DNA of 64,000 nucleotides from Candidatus Woesearchaeota archaeon. GTDB taxonomy: Archaea; Nanobdellota; Nanobdellia; Woesearchaeales; WJKL01. The position numbers and the translations under genes are program-made. The notes under the pieces were generated by a model. It made no database searches. It had not been told where the DNA came from and saw only the letters and a list, made by a program, of their open reading frames with translations. Below, one piece after another: positions 52,751 through 60,597 of this stretch. The DNA is taken from the NCBI GenBank assembly GCA_019322435.1, contig JAHWIR010000005.1:1-64000 (forward strand), written 5' to 3'. The first letter of the stretch is position 1. Each line of letters begins with the position of its first letter.

Positions 52751-52880
52751 GTTGTTTTATTGGATATTGTTTTGGTCTTGCTCCTGGTATTACTCTGGTT
52801 TGATTCATCAATCTTGCTTCTAATTCTCTTTGCTGCTCATGCCATTGAGCTCTGATTCCTGCTGGTTTTTCTCCTCTCAT
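52698..52880 (-). CDS. Small basic protein (60 aa) coupled to grpE
   Basis: The product is a charged, Arg/Gln-rich, probably helical peptide (QWHEQQRELEARLMNQTRVI) followed by a Pro/Lys end. No family is recognised. Its ATG overlaps the grpE stop (ATGA at 52877-52880), the same arrangement seen throughout this operon, so it is probably translated. It overlaps the next gene by 53 bp in another frame. Confidence 0.5.
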   Translation of the reverse strand: MRGEKPAGIRAQWHEQQRELEARLMNQTRVIPGARPKQYPIKQHEDQKSNYDCRNNTDGQ

Positions 52881-53287
52881 TTTTTGCTCACCTTTACCTT
52901 TGTTGGTCTTATAACATTGTCTTTGAACTTGTATCCTGCCTGCAATTCTTCAATCACAGTGCCTTCTTCTTTGTCTGAAGCTTCCTGCATCAATGCTTCA
53001 TGCAGAAAAGGGTCGAATTTTTGGTCTAAGGCCTTGATTTTCTCTAATCCTTTTGATTCCAGCACCTGCCAGAGCTGATCATACAGTGCTTTGATGTCTT
53101 TATTGCCCAATGCTCTCTCAAATGAATCTAAAACAGGCAGTAATTCTTTGATTATTTCCTGAGAAGAATATTCTATGAAATCTTTTTTCTCTTTTTCAGC
53201 TCTTTTTTGATAGTTTTCAAAATCAGCCTGGACCTTTTTTAGCAGAGCTGTGATTTCTTTAGAGTCTTGTTTCTTTGGTTTTTTCAT
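52877..53287 (-). CDS. grpE: Nucleotide exchange factor GrpE
   Basis: GrpE releases ADP from DnaK. The 136 residues have the long N-terminal helix (KKVQADFENYQKRAEKEKKD) and the beta domain with FDPFLHEALMQEASD and VIEELQAGYKFKDNVIRPTK, which is the family signature. It is the first gene of the 12-gene operon. GGAAAA is near the ATG, and the direct repeats at 53304-53335 lie at the promoter. Confidence 0.96.
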   Translation of the reverse strand: MKKPKKQDSKEITALLKKVQADFENYQKRAEKEKKDFIEYSSQEIIKELLPVLDSFERALGNKDIKALYDQLWQVLESKGLEKIKALDQKFDPFLHEALMQEASDKEEGTVIEELQAGYKFKDNVIRPTKVKVSKK

Positions 53288-53303
53288 TTTTCCTAAACAC
53301 CCC

Positions 53304-53356
53304 TGTTGATTTTAGGTCAACTATGTTGATTTTAGATAAACAACTAGTATATAAAT
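53304..53356 (-). promoter_or_regulatory. grpE operon promoter with 20-bp-spaced direct repeats (candidate heat-shock operator)
   Basis: TGTTGATTTTAG occurs at 53304-53315 and 53324-53335 (+ strand), exactly 20 bp apart. GTTGA-N7-TCAAC forms an inverted repeat across the first copy. The grpE TATA (TATTTATATAC on the minus strand) is at about 53346-53356, so the repeats cover the expected transcription start. The divergent wHTH gene is the obvious candidate binder. Confidence 0.55.
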
Positions 53357-53409
53357 ATTATGGTAATCCATGCAATAAATTTATATATCACAAAGTTATT
53401 TTATGAAAT

Positions 53410-53814
53410 ATGCTAGGGGAAAAGAGGGTTACTATAGTCAAACTTAGCAAACCAGATGACAAGGATCTGAACAAGAACTTGCAATGGTTTGGTAACTCAT
53501 TAGGGTTGTTTAGTATAAGAGATAAAGATAGAAGCTGCTTTCGAATCTTTATTGAGCTTGTTAAGGCAACAAAAACACAAAATCCCCTGACTTCTGATGA
53601 GATTGCATCAAGATTAGAGCTGAGCAGAGGCACTGTGGTGCATCATGTGAATAAAATGATGGGTTCTGGGATTGTTGTAAGAGAAGGAAGCAGGTATTTG
53701 ATGAGAGTTGGTTCCTTGACAACACTGATTGAGGAATTACACAAGGATGTTTCTAAGACCTGCAAAGAATTAAGAGATGCTGCGCAGGAGATTGATGCTT
53801 GTTTGGGGCTTTAA
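53410..53814 (+). CDS. Winged-helix HTH regulator divergent from the chaperone operon
   Basis: The 134 residues show a winged helix (about 40-105): FRIFIELVKATKTQNPLTSD, EIASRLELSRGTVVHHVNKM and the wing GIVVREGSRYLMR. The C-terminal part is helical (LTTLIEELHKDVSKTCKELR). It is divergent from grpE and has a TTTATATATC box 27 nt before ATG 53410. Archaeal heat-shock repressors of the Phr type have a similar winged helix, so a role in chaperone control is a good inference, not shown. Confidence 0.85.
   Translation: MLGEKRVTIVKLSKPDDKDLNKNLQWFGNSLGLFSIRDKDRSCFRIFIELVKATKTQNPLTSDEIASRLELSRGTVVHHVNKMMGSGIVVREGSRYLMRVGSLTTLIEELHKDVSKTCKELRDAAQEIDACLGL
53793..53814 (+). repeat. 22-bp dispersed repeat, copy 1
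   Basis: The segment beginning TGATGCTTGTTTGGGGCTTT encodes the last residues and stop of the wHTH protein. The same 22 bases recur exactly at 58223-58244 and with three changes at 57688-57709. Confidence 0.7.
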
Positions 53815-53903
53815 GCTATTAAATCAACTATTCTCTTATATAGAGAGGTCTATTCAATTTTGAAACCAACAATTTTATAAATGCACGAGAACTACACATT
53901 AAT

Positions 53904-54083
53904 ATGGATATCATATTGGGTTTAGTGATTATAGATCTTGTACTTATTGTTCTATATTCAACACTATCCTTTTTCTCAGAGAAATTAAAGATTAAAAAAG
54001 AATTAATCTTACCTTTAATCCATATAATTGAAATTGTAACAGCAGGATTAGTAGGATATATTGCTGGGAAAGGCGGTATATGA
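53904..54083 (+). CDS. Small two-helix membrane protein (59 aa)
   Basis: The product has two hydrophobic helices (about 3-22 and 36-55) separated by a basic turn (SEKLKIKKE). A TTTATAAA box near 53877 is 27 nt before ATG 53904, so the mRNA is leaderless. The stop overlaps the next start (ATGATG region, 54080-54083). No family recognised; holin-like size and shape are the only hint. Confidence 0.6.
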   Translation: MDIILGLVIIDLVLIVLYSTLSFFSEKLKIKKELILPLIHIIEIVTAGLVGYIAGKGGI

Positions 54084-54274
54084 TGGCAAGATCAAATATT
54101 GATGATGCAATTAAATTTGGAGGAGTGCTTATTGCTTTACTTGTAAGTGTCCTTGCAATATCTACTGTAACAATCAATTTAGATGCTGCTCCTCAGATTT
54201 TAGAATTTTTAATTGTTTTAATGGTAATCCTAAGTATAATTACTGCAATTGGTAATTTTCTCAAGAAAATTTAA
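54080..54274 (+). CDS. Small two-helix membrane protein (64 aa)
   Basis: The product is MMARSNIDDAIKFGG followed by two hydrophobic stretches (about 14-32 and 39-60) and a KKI end. It overlaps the previous gene's stop, so the pair is translationally coupled. Both are membrane proteins of similar size, probably acting together. Function unknown. Confidence 0.6.
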   Translation: MMARSNIDDAIKFGGVLIALLVSVLAISTVTINLDAAPQILEFLIVLMVILSIITAIGNFLKKI

Positions 54275-54305
54275 TTGTTGATTCCAAAATTTCTCCGTCC
54301 ACTTA

Positions 54306-54956
54306 TCATAGCCTAATTGCTCTAGCATTTTGATTTAATGTTCGTGCTAAAGTAATCTTTAATCTTTTCTTAATCTTATCAAGTTCTTTTCTCATTCTTC
54401 GAGTTTTTACTGCGTCTTTATCAAGTTCCTTAACCATTTGATGTTGTCTTCTCTTCATTGATTTTATAAGTCTATTGATCCTTCTGATATTCATCTTTTT
54501 AGGATCTTTGTCATCTAAATCCAGATGACAATCATGACAAATCCAAAACAAATTAGCTCTATGGAACTTAAATGCAGAATACTTTCTATGGATTCCTCTG
54601 AAATTATGTTTTTCTATAATATGGGCTTCTTCTAAGTGTTTAGGTTTTCTACAAGCTTCACAAGTCTTTCCCCTTACCTTTTTAATCATTTCTGTATTTG
54701 GTTTTTTACTTGCTTCTGGGTTTACGACCAGTAGACTTTTTCTATACTTGACAAATAATTTTTCTAGCTTAGAAATAAAAGGTACTTTGATATTAAATCT
54801 GTCCCTTACAAATTTGATGTCGTGCCTTATCCTCAAATAATCTTTTTCTACTCTATCATAAGCGTCATCTTCTCTATCAAGTTTATTTAGAATTTTTTTG
54901 TTAAAATTATCCTTTAGTCTGGAATCTGAAAAATGTTTTGCTTGTGGAAATGTCAT
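54306..54956 (-). CDS. HNH endonuclease-like protein
   Basis: The 216-residue product carries an HNH/zinc module in its middle: CEACRKPKHLEEAHIIEKHN then NLFWICHDCHLDLDDK, with two Cys pairs and a His. The flanks are basic and helical. ATG 54956 has AGAGGTG 6 nt upstream, which excludes the GTG start. Such nucleases are found in mobile elements and defence; the neighbours are unknown genes. Confidence 0.8.
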   Translation of the reverse strand: MTFPQAKHFSDSRLKDNFNKKILNKLDREDDAYDRVEKDYLRIRHDIKFVRDRFNIKVPFISKLEKLFVKYRKSLLVVNPEASKKPNTEMIKKVRGKTCEACRKPKHLEEAHIIEKHNFRGIHRKYSAFKFHRANLFWICHDCHLDLDDKDPKKMNIRRINRLIKSMKRRQHQMVKELDKDAVKTRRMRKELDKIKKRLKITLARTLNQNARAIRL

Positions 54957-55010
54957 ATTAAACACCTCTTTTTACATCATTATTCAGAACAAATATAAAA
55001 ATTTATCTCA

Positions 55011-55035
55011 AACCTTCGTGAATATTAAAGAAAAT
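55011..55035 (-). promoter_or_regulatory. CACGAAGG element upstream of the HNH gene (copy 6)
   Basis: AAACCTTCGTGAATATTAAAGAAAA (25 nt; + strand) is identical to the copy at 56299. Here the TATA-like element (TTTTTATATT) is further downstream, about 54992-55003, so the element may be a remnant or a binding site rather than a BRE. Confidence 0.5.
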
Positions 55036-55042
55036 CATTTAA

Positions 55043-56218
55043 TTACTCAACATCATAATTTCTTAACATCTCTTGTTCTCTTAGAAGTTTTTCAGCAAGC
55101 ACCTGATATCTTTGATTTGCGAATGGTGCATCAGGAGGTCCTCTTACATGAGGACTTACCCAAGTAGTCATACGAAGAGTACCATCCTTGTTTTTATATT
55201 CTCTATTGTGCCCTCTTACATAAATCCTCTCTGTAAGTTCCCATGCCTTATCTTTCCTAGGTTCATATTCTTGAACAACATTATCTTTTACTACAACCAG
55301 ATGAAAGGGCTTCTTCTTTCTTTTTTCACCGCTAGCCTCTCTTCGTTTTATAGGGCCTTCCCTAGGAACAACAGTGGTATTATGTGAATTGATGTAATTT
55401 ATTAAATTGATACATAAACTAGGAATTTGATAGAAAAAATCTGGATCAGAAAGATTCTCAGGAGATACTTTATTCTTAGTCCTCTTGAGGCCTGATTTTG
55501 TACTAAACCAACCTTTTTTAGAATGTATATCTATTTCAAAGGATAGGTCTTTGTAATTTGGGTCAATATATTTCTGCCTGTTTACCTTTCTTAACATTCT
55601 TTTCATATTTTTAACACAACGTTTATGAGATCTAAGTCTATTTGATGAATCTAGTAGATAACCTCCAAATACTCTTTGCTCTTTTTCTGGTTCAATTTCA
55701 ATAGCTGCTGTAACCAAGTCATCTAGATTATTAGAGTAATGAACATTTATTCCATAATGCCATAACCCTTCTCTATCTTCTCCACCTTCAAGATATATCC
55801 CGCACATATTCTTAACATTATCACTTAAAGGAAGGGCCATTGGAATAGGTTCAGCTAATTCGAAAAATATTGGATTAAATGGCAATTGGCCTCTCCAAAC
55901 ATACCCGTAAGAAGCGGGCTGGGTATTGACTAAACTATCTATAGTAGCAGGCCCAATTAAAAAAGGTTTAGCCTCTAATAGCAAGTCTAATATGCTTTTA
56001 TATTCCTCACAATATCCCCTTGATTCTTCAATAACTGTACTGGACCAAAAATCCAATCTAGAATCAGATATACCTAAATCAGTAGGAAGCTTCTTACAAA
56101 CTTCTTCTGTCTCCCTATTAACACGGATAGTTTCTTTATAAAAATTGATTAACCTATCATAAAACCAGGATTCGGATGTTATTTTGTTTTTTGATTTATT
56201 TTTTTTCTTTTTACTCAT
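55043..56218 (-). CDS. Hypothetical 391-aa protein with AcrVA2-family-like C-terminal motif
   Basis: The N-terminus is lysine-rich (MSKKKKNKSKNK), followed by a helical domain, a beta-rich middle (LEGGEDREGLWHYGINVHYS), and a C-terminal segment with RIYVRGHNREYKNKDGTLRM, then TTWVSPHVRGPPDAP. The pair VRGHxR...W(I/V)xPHxRG is, to my recollection, typical of the C-terminus of a large family of phage/plasmid proteins related to the anti-CRISPR AcrVA2; no search could be done. It is near the HNH gene and other unknown genes. Confidence 0.5.
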   Translation of the reverse strand: MSKKKKNKSKNKITSESWFYDRLINFYKETIRVNRETEEVCKKLPTDLGISDSRLDFWSSTVIEESRGYCEEYKSILDLLLEAKPFLIGPATIDSLVNTQPASYGYVWRGQLPFNPIFFELAEPIPMALPLSDNVKNMCGIYLEGGEDREGLWHYGINVHYSNNLDDLVTAAIEIEPEKEQRVFGGYLLDSSNRLRSHKRCVKNMKRMLRKVNRQKYIDPNYKDLSFEIDIHSKKGWFSTKSGLKRTKNKVSPENLSDPDFFYQIPSLCINLINYINSHNTTVVPREGPIKRREASGEKRKKKPFHLVVVKDNVVQEYEPRKDKAWELTERIYVRGHNREYKNKDGTLRMTTWVSPHVRGPPDAPFANQRYQVLAEKLLREQEMLRNYDVE

Positions 56219-56292
56219 AATAAATCTTCCATAAATCTCTCAGAAAATATCTGAGGCTACAACACCTCTTTAGATAGTCATAAAGTTACTGA

Positions 56293-56319
56293 TTTTATAA
56301 ACCTTCGTGAATATTAAAG
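56293..56319 (-). promoter_or_regulatory. Extended promoter TTCACGAAGGTTTATAAAA (copy 7)
   Basis: Same family as 24674, here with a canonical TTTATAAA. The ATG at 56218 is about 75 nt away; the leader contains an inverted repeat CTCAGA-N5-TCTGAG and AGAGGTG. Confidence 0.6.
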
Positions 56320-56338
56320 AAAAAACTAAGGATTGATT

Positions 56339-56737
56339 TTATTTTACCCTAGTAAGTTTGAATGGTAAACTGTATGTACTTTTTCCAGGGGTTGCTTCAA
56401 TATACCATTTTCCATTAAATTCATTAGGATTGTCATAATTTCTTTTTCCTTTTTCATAGACTATATTTCCTTTTACTCTAGAACCTGATTCTCTAGAAAT
56501 GTATTTTTTTGTAAAATTAATCTCATCATTTGTTAATGTTCCTTCAACTCTTGCTTTACCATGCTTATCTGTTGTTGTTCCTGTAAATGTTCCATCTGGT
56601 TTTAAACAAATTTCCATAGTAAATTTTCCAGAATCAGTCGTAGGATAGGTAATTCCTATAGGACTGCTACCTCCTCCCCCTTTCCACTTTCCCTCAAATT
56701 TCAAAATTTTTCCTTCAAGAGTTTCTTGTTCAGTCAT
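56339..56737 (-). CDS. Hypothetical 132-aa beta-barrel-like soluble protein
   Basis: The product is a series of beta strands with Gly/Thr-rich turns (KWKGGGGSSPIGITYPTTDS; LKPDGTFTGTTTDKHGKARV), ending with YSLPFKLTRVK. It may be a small lipocalin- or avidin-like barrel. No signal peptide. A weak TATA is upstream. No family is recognised. Confidence 0.6.
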   Translation of the reverse strand: MTEQETLEGKILKFEGKWKGGGGSSPIGITYPTTDSGKFTMEICLKPDGTFTGTTTDKHGKARVEGTLTNDEINFTKKYISRESGSRVKGNIVYEKGKRNYDNPNEFNGKWYIEATPGKSTYSLPFKLTRVK

Positions 56738-56793
56738 ATCTATGTAAATATTATTTAAATGTATAAATATTTTTTCTAAATTAAAGAAAAAAA

Positions 56794-57240
56794 CTAATCA
56801 TAGCCAAAGAAAGTGGCGTCTTTTTTAGGACACCTTCCATCCTCTAATGGTATATCCAATAGAAATTCCCTTATCTTCTCAAAGTCTTTACTAGATTTTG
56901 CATAATAAGTTACTAAAACAGTTAAATCAATTTTTGTAAATTGCATTTTTTCTTTTAATTTATTTAATTCTGAATCTAAATACTCCATCTTAGCCTTTAT
57001 TTCCTGAGGAGGTATACGCACTTCAGATTTATCTCTAACTTCTACTTCATATCTTTTTTTATCTAAAAGTGCACCAAGAACCATAGAAGCTCCGTCAGCA
57101 ACATTTGCATGAACATAATATTCATTAGAAAAAACTCCCATTCTAAAACAATACTCTACTTTCTTTGATTCTGGATCAATCTGTGCAAATTGAGGATCAA
57201 TTTTCTCATCAGCATGCAGTCTTTCTATTAGGTCTTTCAT
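56794..57240 (-). CDS. Hypothetical 148-aa protein
   Basis: The product has a helical part near the C-terminus (KMEYLDSELNKLKEKMQFTK) and beta strands at the start (YCFRMGVFSNEYYVHANVAD). No family recognised. It overlaps the preceding gene's stop by ATGA, so the pair is translationally coupled. Confidence 0.6.
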   Translation of the reverse strand: MKDLIERLHADEKIDPQFAQIDPESKKVEYCFRMGVFSNEYYVHANVADGASMVLGALLDKKRYEVEVRDKSEVRIPPQEIKAKMEYLDSELNKLKEKMQFTKIDLTVLVTYYAKSSKDFEKIREFLLDIPLEDGRCPKKDATFFGYD

Positions 57241-57632
57241 TTTTGCACCACCTTTTCTCTATAGTTTTCAATAAGCCTGCTTGTTTCAGGAGTTTTCTCT
57301 ATACTAAAATCTTCTGCACCCCAAGGAGGATCACTCCAAAGAATATTATCTGATGAATAGTCTTTTAGTGCCATTTGCATAGTAATACTCATTATTGCGT
57401 GTATGAAAAATGATTTAAGATCTCCAGATAATTTAATATCTTGTTTTTCAGAGTCTGCTACAATAATATCTACTAGATTTTTTTTGCCTTTATGTTGGTC
57501 TAATCTTGTATCTATTGGGTCTGTTTTATACTCAAATTGAAAATAGAATTCAACATCATCTATTTTTACATCTCCATAATAATGTCTCAAATCTCTTTGA
57601 AAGACTGATGACCTTCCTTTATGATATTCCAT
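57237..57632 (-). CDS. Hypothetical 131-aa protein
   Basis: The product has beta-strand rich patterns (VKIDDVEFYFQFEYKTDP) and a helical end. No known family. GGGGGGAT is 7 to 8 nt before ATG 57632; the promoter TATA lies in the repeated segment near 57677. Coupled to the 148-aa gene downstream. Confidence 0.6.
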   Translation of the reverse strand: MEYHKGRSSVFQRDLRHYYGDVKIDDVEFYFQFEYKTDPIDTRLDQHKGKKNLVDIIVADSEKQDIKLSGDLKSFFIHAIMSITMQMALKDYSSDNILWSDPPWGAEDFSIEKTPETSRLIENYREKVVQK

Positions 57633-57670
57633 TTAGTTGTATCCCCCCAATTAGAAAAAGTGAATCTTCT

Positions 57671-57711
57671 GGTTTTTAAAAAGTTTGTGATGCTTGCTTA
57701 GGGCTTTGATT
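57671..57711 (-). repeat. Repeated promoter/3'-end segment, copy A
   Basis: GGTTTTTAAAAAGTTTGTG plus a degenerate copy of the 22-bp repeat (57688-57709). It overlaps the 3' end of the PLD-like gene and carries the TATA for the next minus-strand gene. It aligns with 58203-58246 with a 3-nt gap. Confidence 0.65.
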
Positions 57712-58183
57712 TGTATTTAATAGAAAAAAAGATATCTTCTAACTTTCTTGCATATTTCGGATTATTCATGCATGCGAATGCATACTCATCGCCTTTTTGA
57801 ACTCTGTATGCTTTGGAATCTATTACAGCAAAACTTAAACCTAGATGGCGGGGAACTGTATAAGAAGGAGACATATTATACTCCTTAAGCAAAGATATAA
57901 ACTCTGTATCTTCTTCCTGTTTAAGCAAAACATCTATTGAAACACCTCTTGCTACAGCAGATTTTACTGAATCCAGAATCAAAGGAGAATCCAGCAATTC
58001 TGAATTCTCATGCTCATTAAAAATTATCATATTATCAACTGCATGTCTGAAAAGAGTTTGATACAATGCTAGAATGTTCTCTGGTTTGATATTACTAAAA
58101 ACACGGCCAGAACTAAGTGATATAAGTCTGTTTACTCCCTCTTTGTATATAGGATCTATTTTCAAATACTCTTGTAAGTTCAT
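57698..58183 (-). CDS. PLD-like fold protein (degenerate; sensor-type), tentative
   Basis: The 161 residues contain ALYQTLFRHAVDNMIIFNE, SVKSAVARGVSIDVLLKQEE and LGLSFAVIDSKAYRVQKGDE, followed by AFACMNNPKYARKLEDIFFS. This order is that of phospholipase-D-like domains used as sensors in archaeal regulators, but the HKD motif is not intact. TATA about 27 nt before ATG 58183. No HTH is attached. Confidence 0.5.
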   Translation of the reverse strand: MNLQEYLKIDPIYKEGVNRLISLSSGRVFSNIKPENILALYQTLFRHAVDNMIIFNEHENSELLDSPLILDSVKSAVARGVSIDVLLKQEEDTEFISLLKEYNMSPSYTVPRHLGLSFAVIDSKAYRVQKGDEYAFACMNNPKYARKLEDIFFSIKYKSKP

Positions 58184-58202
58184 AATATTATTAGAGAAGC
58201 TT

Positions 58203-58246
58203 GGTTTTTAAAAAGTTTGTGCTGATGCTTGTTTGGGGCTTTAATT
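58203..58246 (-). repeat. Repeated promoter/3'-end segment, copy B
   Basis: GGTTTTTAAAAAGTTTGTG followed by an exact copy of the 22-bp repeat (58223-58244). It carries the stop codon of the 290-aa gene and the TATA of the PLD-like gene. Confidence 0.7.
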
Positions 58247-59113
58247 ATCTTCAACTAGAACTTTTTTTTCATTGATTAAAAAACCACCTTCGTCATTTGA
58301 TCTAAGAAATTCTTTTTTTTCTAAAGAAACTAATTTATAAAATATATCTTGTTCTGCTAAATCATCAGATTGGCATGGGCAAACGCATCCATCCTCTGCT
58401 AAATCATCGATAATATTATACGGATAAATATAATCGTCTGCATCACAAGGATCATAAGATTCCATTACTGAAAGAATACGCCATGTTAATAAATCAGCGT
58501 TTGCTAAAGCTTCTAATCCACTTAACCTCTCTTTTAAATCTGAATTGATTCCTTCTATTAATTCTTTTTCATAATTTTCATGCCATTCGTCTACTATCTT
58601 CCCATCATCTTTAAACTCCTTTGGTGTTGGAGCATCAGGTGTTGCAACATATTCTAATATTAATTCTTCTGCTCCAGGAAAAATATCCCTAACTTTGGTG
58701 CGTTTGGATATTTTCTTGTTATTAAAAAATACAAGTCTTTTGTTTCCGATATTTGATACGTTGCGATAGCTAAATCTCTGATAATCTTCAGATGAGCCAG
58801 CCCTAACAAAAAAATCAAAATCTCCAATAGCTATTGATTCTATATCTGCATCTAATTCATCACTATCTGGATAAAGAAGATTTATTCTTTCTGTTGTTTC
58901 TAACGGAGGATTATGATCACTTGAATCATCAACTGTCATCCTTCCAATCAGTCTTCTAAGATAAGGCGCTAATGGTCTTCCAGGATTAACCTTTATTTCT
59001 GGAATCCCTAATTCAGAATGACCTCCTAAAAGAGTATAATGCTGGAAACCATCAGAACATTCATAAAAAGGACCATAAAGATCACTTCCCCCAACCCTAA
59101 CTAATTCAGCCAT
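58241..59113 (-). CDS. Hypothetical 290-aa acidic protein
   Basis: The product is acidic with alternating beta and helical regions (DIESIAIGDFDFFVRAGSSE; GINSDLKERLSGLEALANAD) and several Asp-rich loops (MESYDPCDADDYI, CVCPCQSDD). The Cys near the end could bind metal. No family recognised. A TATA (CTTTTTAAAATC near 59140) lies 27 nt before the ATG. Confidence 0.65.
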   Translation of the reverse strand: MAELVRVGGSDLYGPFYECSDGFQHYTLLGGHSELGIPEIKVNPGRPLAPYLRRLIGRMTVDDSSDHNPPLETTERINLLYPDSDELDADIESIAIGDFDFFVRAGSSEDYQRFSYRNVSNIGNKRLVFFNNKKISKRTKVRDIFPGAEELILEYVATPDAPTPKEFKDDGKIVDEWHENYEKELIEGINSDLKERLSGLEALANADLLTWRILSVMESYDPCDADDYIYPYNIIDDLAEDGCVCPCQSDDLAEQDIFYKLVSLEKKEFLRSNDEGGFLINEKKVLVEDN

Positions 59114-59207
59114 AGTAATCCAAAAATAATTAGATTTTAAAAAGTTTATTAATTCTTAATATAAAAATATTTAAAGAATAAATTGTTTCTTTAGGTGGGT
59201 GGATAAA

Positions 59208-59654
59208 ATGGCAGTGAATATTGATGAGTTGGTTAAGGAGATTGTAGATAAGAAGACAATTGGATTAAGCGATGTGATGGATTATGTTACAGATGAACAA
59301 ATAGAAGCTGTTAAGAAGTATCAATGTCCTTTTTGTGAAACAAAGCTGGAAAAAGGCAAGGGAACATTGCATAGTGATCTTGGAAGGGGATTTCAGGGAG
59401 CACAACAGGGTTATTATGAATGCGGAGATAAGGAATGCAGATATGCAATAAAGTTCATATGGGTTGATGGAAAAAGTTATTTTCTGCCAGATTCAATTAG
59501 GACACCAGGCTTAGCAGGAGGAAATCCTGCTGATTTTATCAAAACAATTAACTTCAATATTGAAGAAGGGAATACAACAAAAGACAAATTAATAAAGCAG
59601 GCAATTGCAGAGTACTTAACACATAAAATTGATAACCATATTCTTTCATCATAG
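59208..59654 (+). CDS. Zinc-ribbon-like protein (148 aa)
   Basis: The product has CPFCETKLEKGKGTLHSDLG and YYECGDKECRYAIKFIWVD, a CxxC...CxxxxC pair typical of a zinc ribbon, flanked by helical regions. ATG 59208 follows AGGTGGGTGG and is preferred to GTG 59199. No partner known. Confidence 0.75.
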   Translation: MAVNIDELVKEIVDKKTIGLSDVMDYVTDEQIEAVKKYQCPFCETKLEKGKGTLHSDLGRGFQGAQQGYYECGDKECRYAIKFIWVDGKSYFLPDSIRTPGLAGGNPADFIKTINFNIEEGNTTKDKLIKQAIAEYLTHKIDNHILSS

Positions 59655-59689
59655 AAACGTTTATATACATTAGTTAAGAATTATTTCTT

Positions 59690-60565
59690 ATGGTTGAACA
59701 TATCGGCGGGCAGGCTATTATTGAAGGAGTTATGATGAGATCTCCTACAAAGATGGCTATTTCTGTCAGGCTGCCTAATAAGAAGATTAAGACAAAGAAG
59801 GAGAAGTGCAAGAAACTGAAGATTGCAAAGTTTGCTTTTATCAGAGGAGGGTTTGTTCTGATTGATACATTGGTTAAAGGGGTTAAGGCATTGCTGTGGA
59901 GTGCTGACCAGCAGCTGGAAAAACATGAGAAGATAACTAAAAAAGATGTGTTCTGGACATTGGGGCTGACAATTGCTCTTGTTGTTGGGTTTTTTATTGT
60001 GCTGCCTTATGCTGTTACGCACTGGATTGGGATTGAGGAGGAAGTGAATCCAATTTTGTTTAATCTTGTTGATGGAATCATAAAGATTGCATTGTTTCTG
60101 GGTTATCTGGGAGTTATCTCTATGTGGAAAGAGGTCAGAAGGGTTTTTGAATATCATGGAGCAGAGCACAAGGCTGTTAATTGTTTTGAAGCAGGAAAAT
60201 CATTAACAGTTGCAAATGTAAAGAAATATGGAAAAGAGCATGCAAGATGCGGAACAAGTTTTTTGATTATTGTCTTGATAATCAGTGTCTTGTTGTTTTC
60301 ACTGCTGCCTGTTATTGTAAGTGCATTAGGTATTGGTTTGAGTTTTTGGCTGCAGAGGATTTTATTATTAGGATTAAGGATATTGATCATCCCTGTTATT
60401 GCAGCTATTTCATATGAGGTTTTAAGGTTTGGTGATAAATTCAAGAGATTTAAATTAATCTCATGGATCACTCTGCCTGGGATGTGGGTGCAGAAGATCA
60501 CAACAAAAGAGCCTGACTCAAAACAAATAGAAGTTGCTATTGAGGCTTTAAAAAGCGTGACATAA
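59690..60565 (+). CDS. DUF1385-family membrane protein
   Basis: The 291 residues match DUF1385 in order: HIGGQAIIEGVMMRSPTKMA at the start, KIAKFAFIRGGFVLIDTLVK, then four to five transmembrane helices (about 90-115, 128-145, 188-210, 215-235), with EYHGAEHKAVNCFEAGK and ARCGTSFLI between. The role is unknown in all organisms. It starts 36 nt after the zinc-ribbon gene; a TTTATATAC box (near 59663) gives its own promoter. Confidence 0.93.
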   Translation: MVEHIGGQAIIEGVMMRSPTKMAISVRLPNKKIKTKKEKCKKLKIAKFAFIRGGFVLIDTLVKGVKALLWSADQQLEKHEKITKKDVFWTLGLTIALVVGFFIVLPYAVTHWIGIEEEVNPILFNLVDGIIKIALFLGYLGVISMWKEVRRVFEYHGAEHKAVNCFEAGKSLTVANVKKYGKEHARCGTSFLIIVLIISVLLFSLLPVIVSALGIGLSFWLQRILLLGLRILIIPVIAAISYEVLRFGDKFKRFKLISWITLPGMWVQKITTKEPDSKQIEVAIEALKSVT

Positions 60566-60597
60566 AATTTTTAAAAGAAACTTAATTTTCTTTTTAT

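Noticed and set aside
59681..60169. Open frame antisense to the DUF1385 gene
   Set aside because: Composition rich in Asn/Gln/Ser/Leu, no start signal, and the sense gene is clear.
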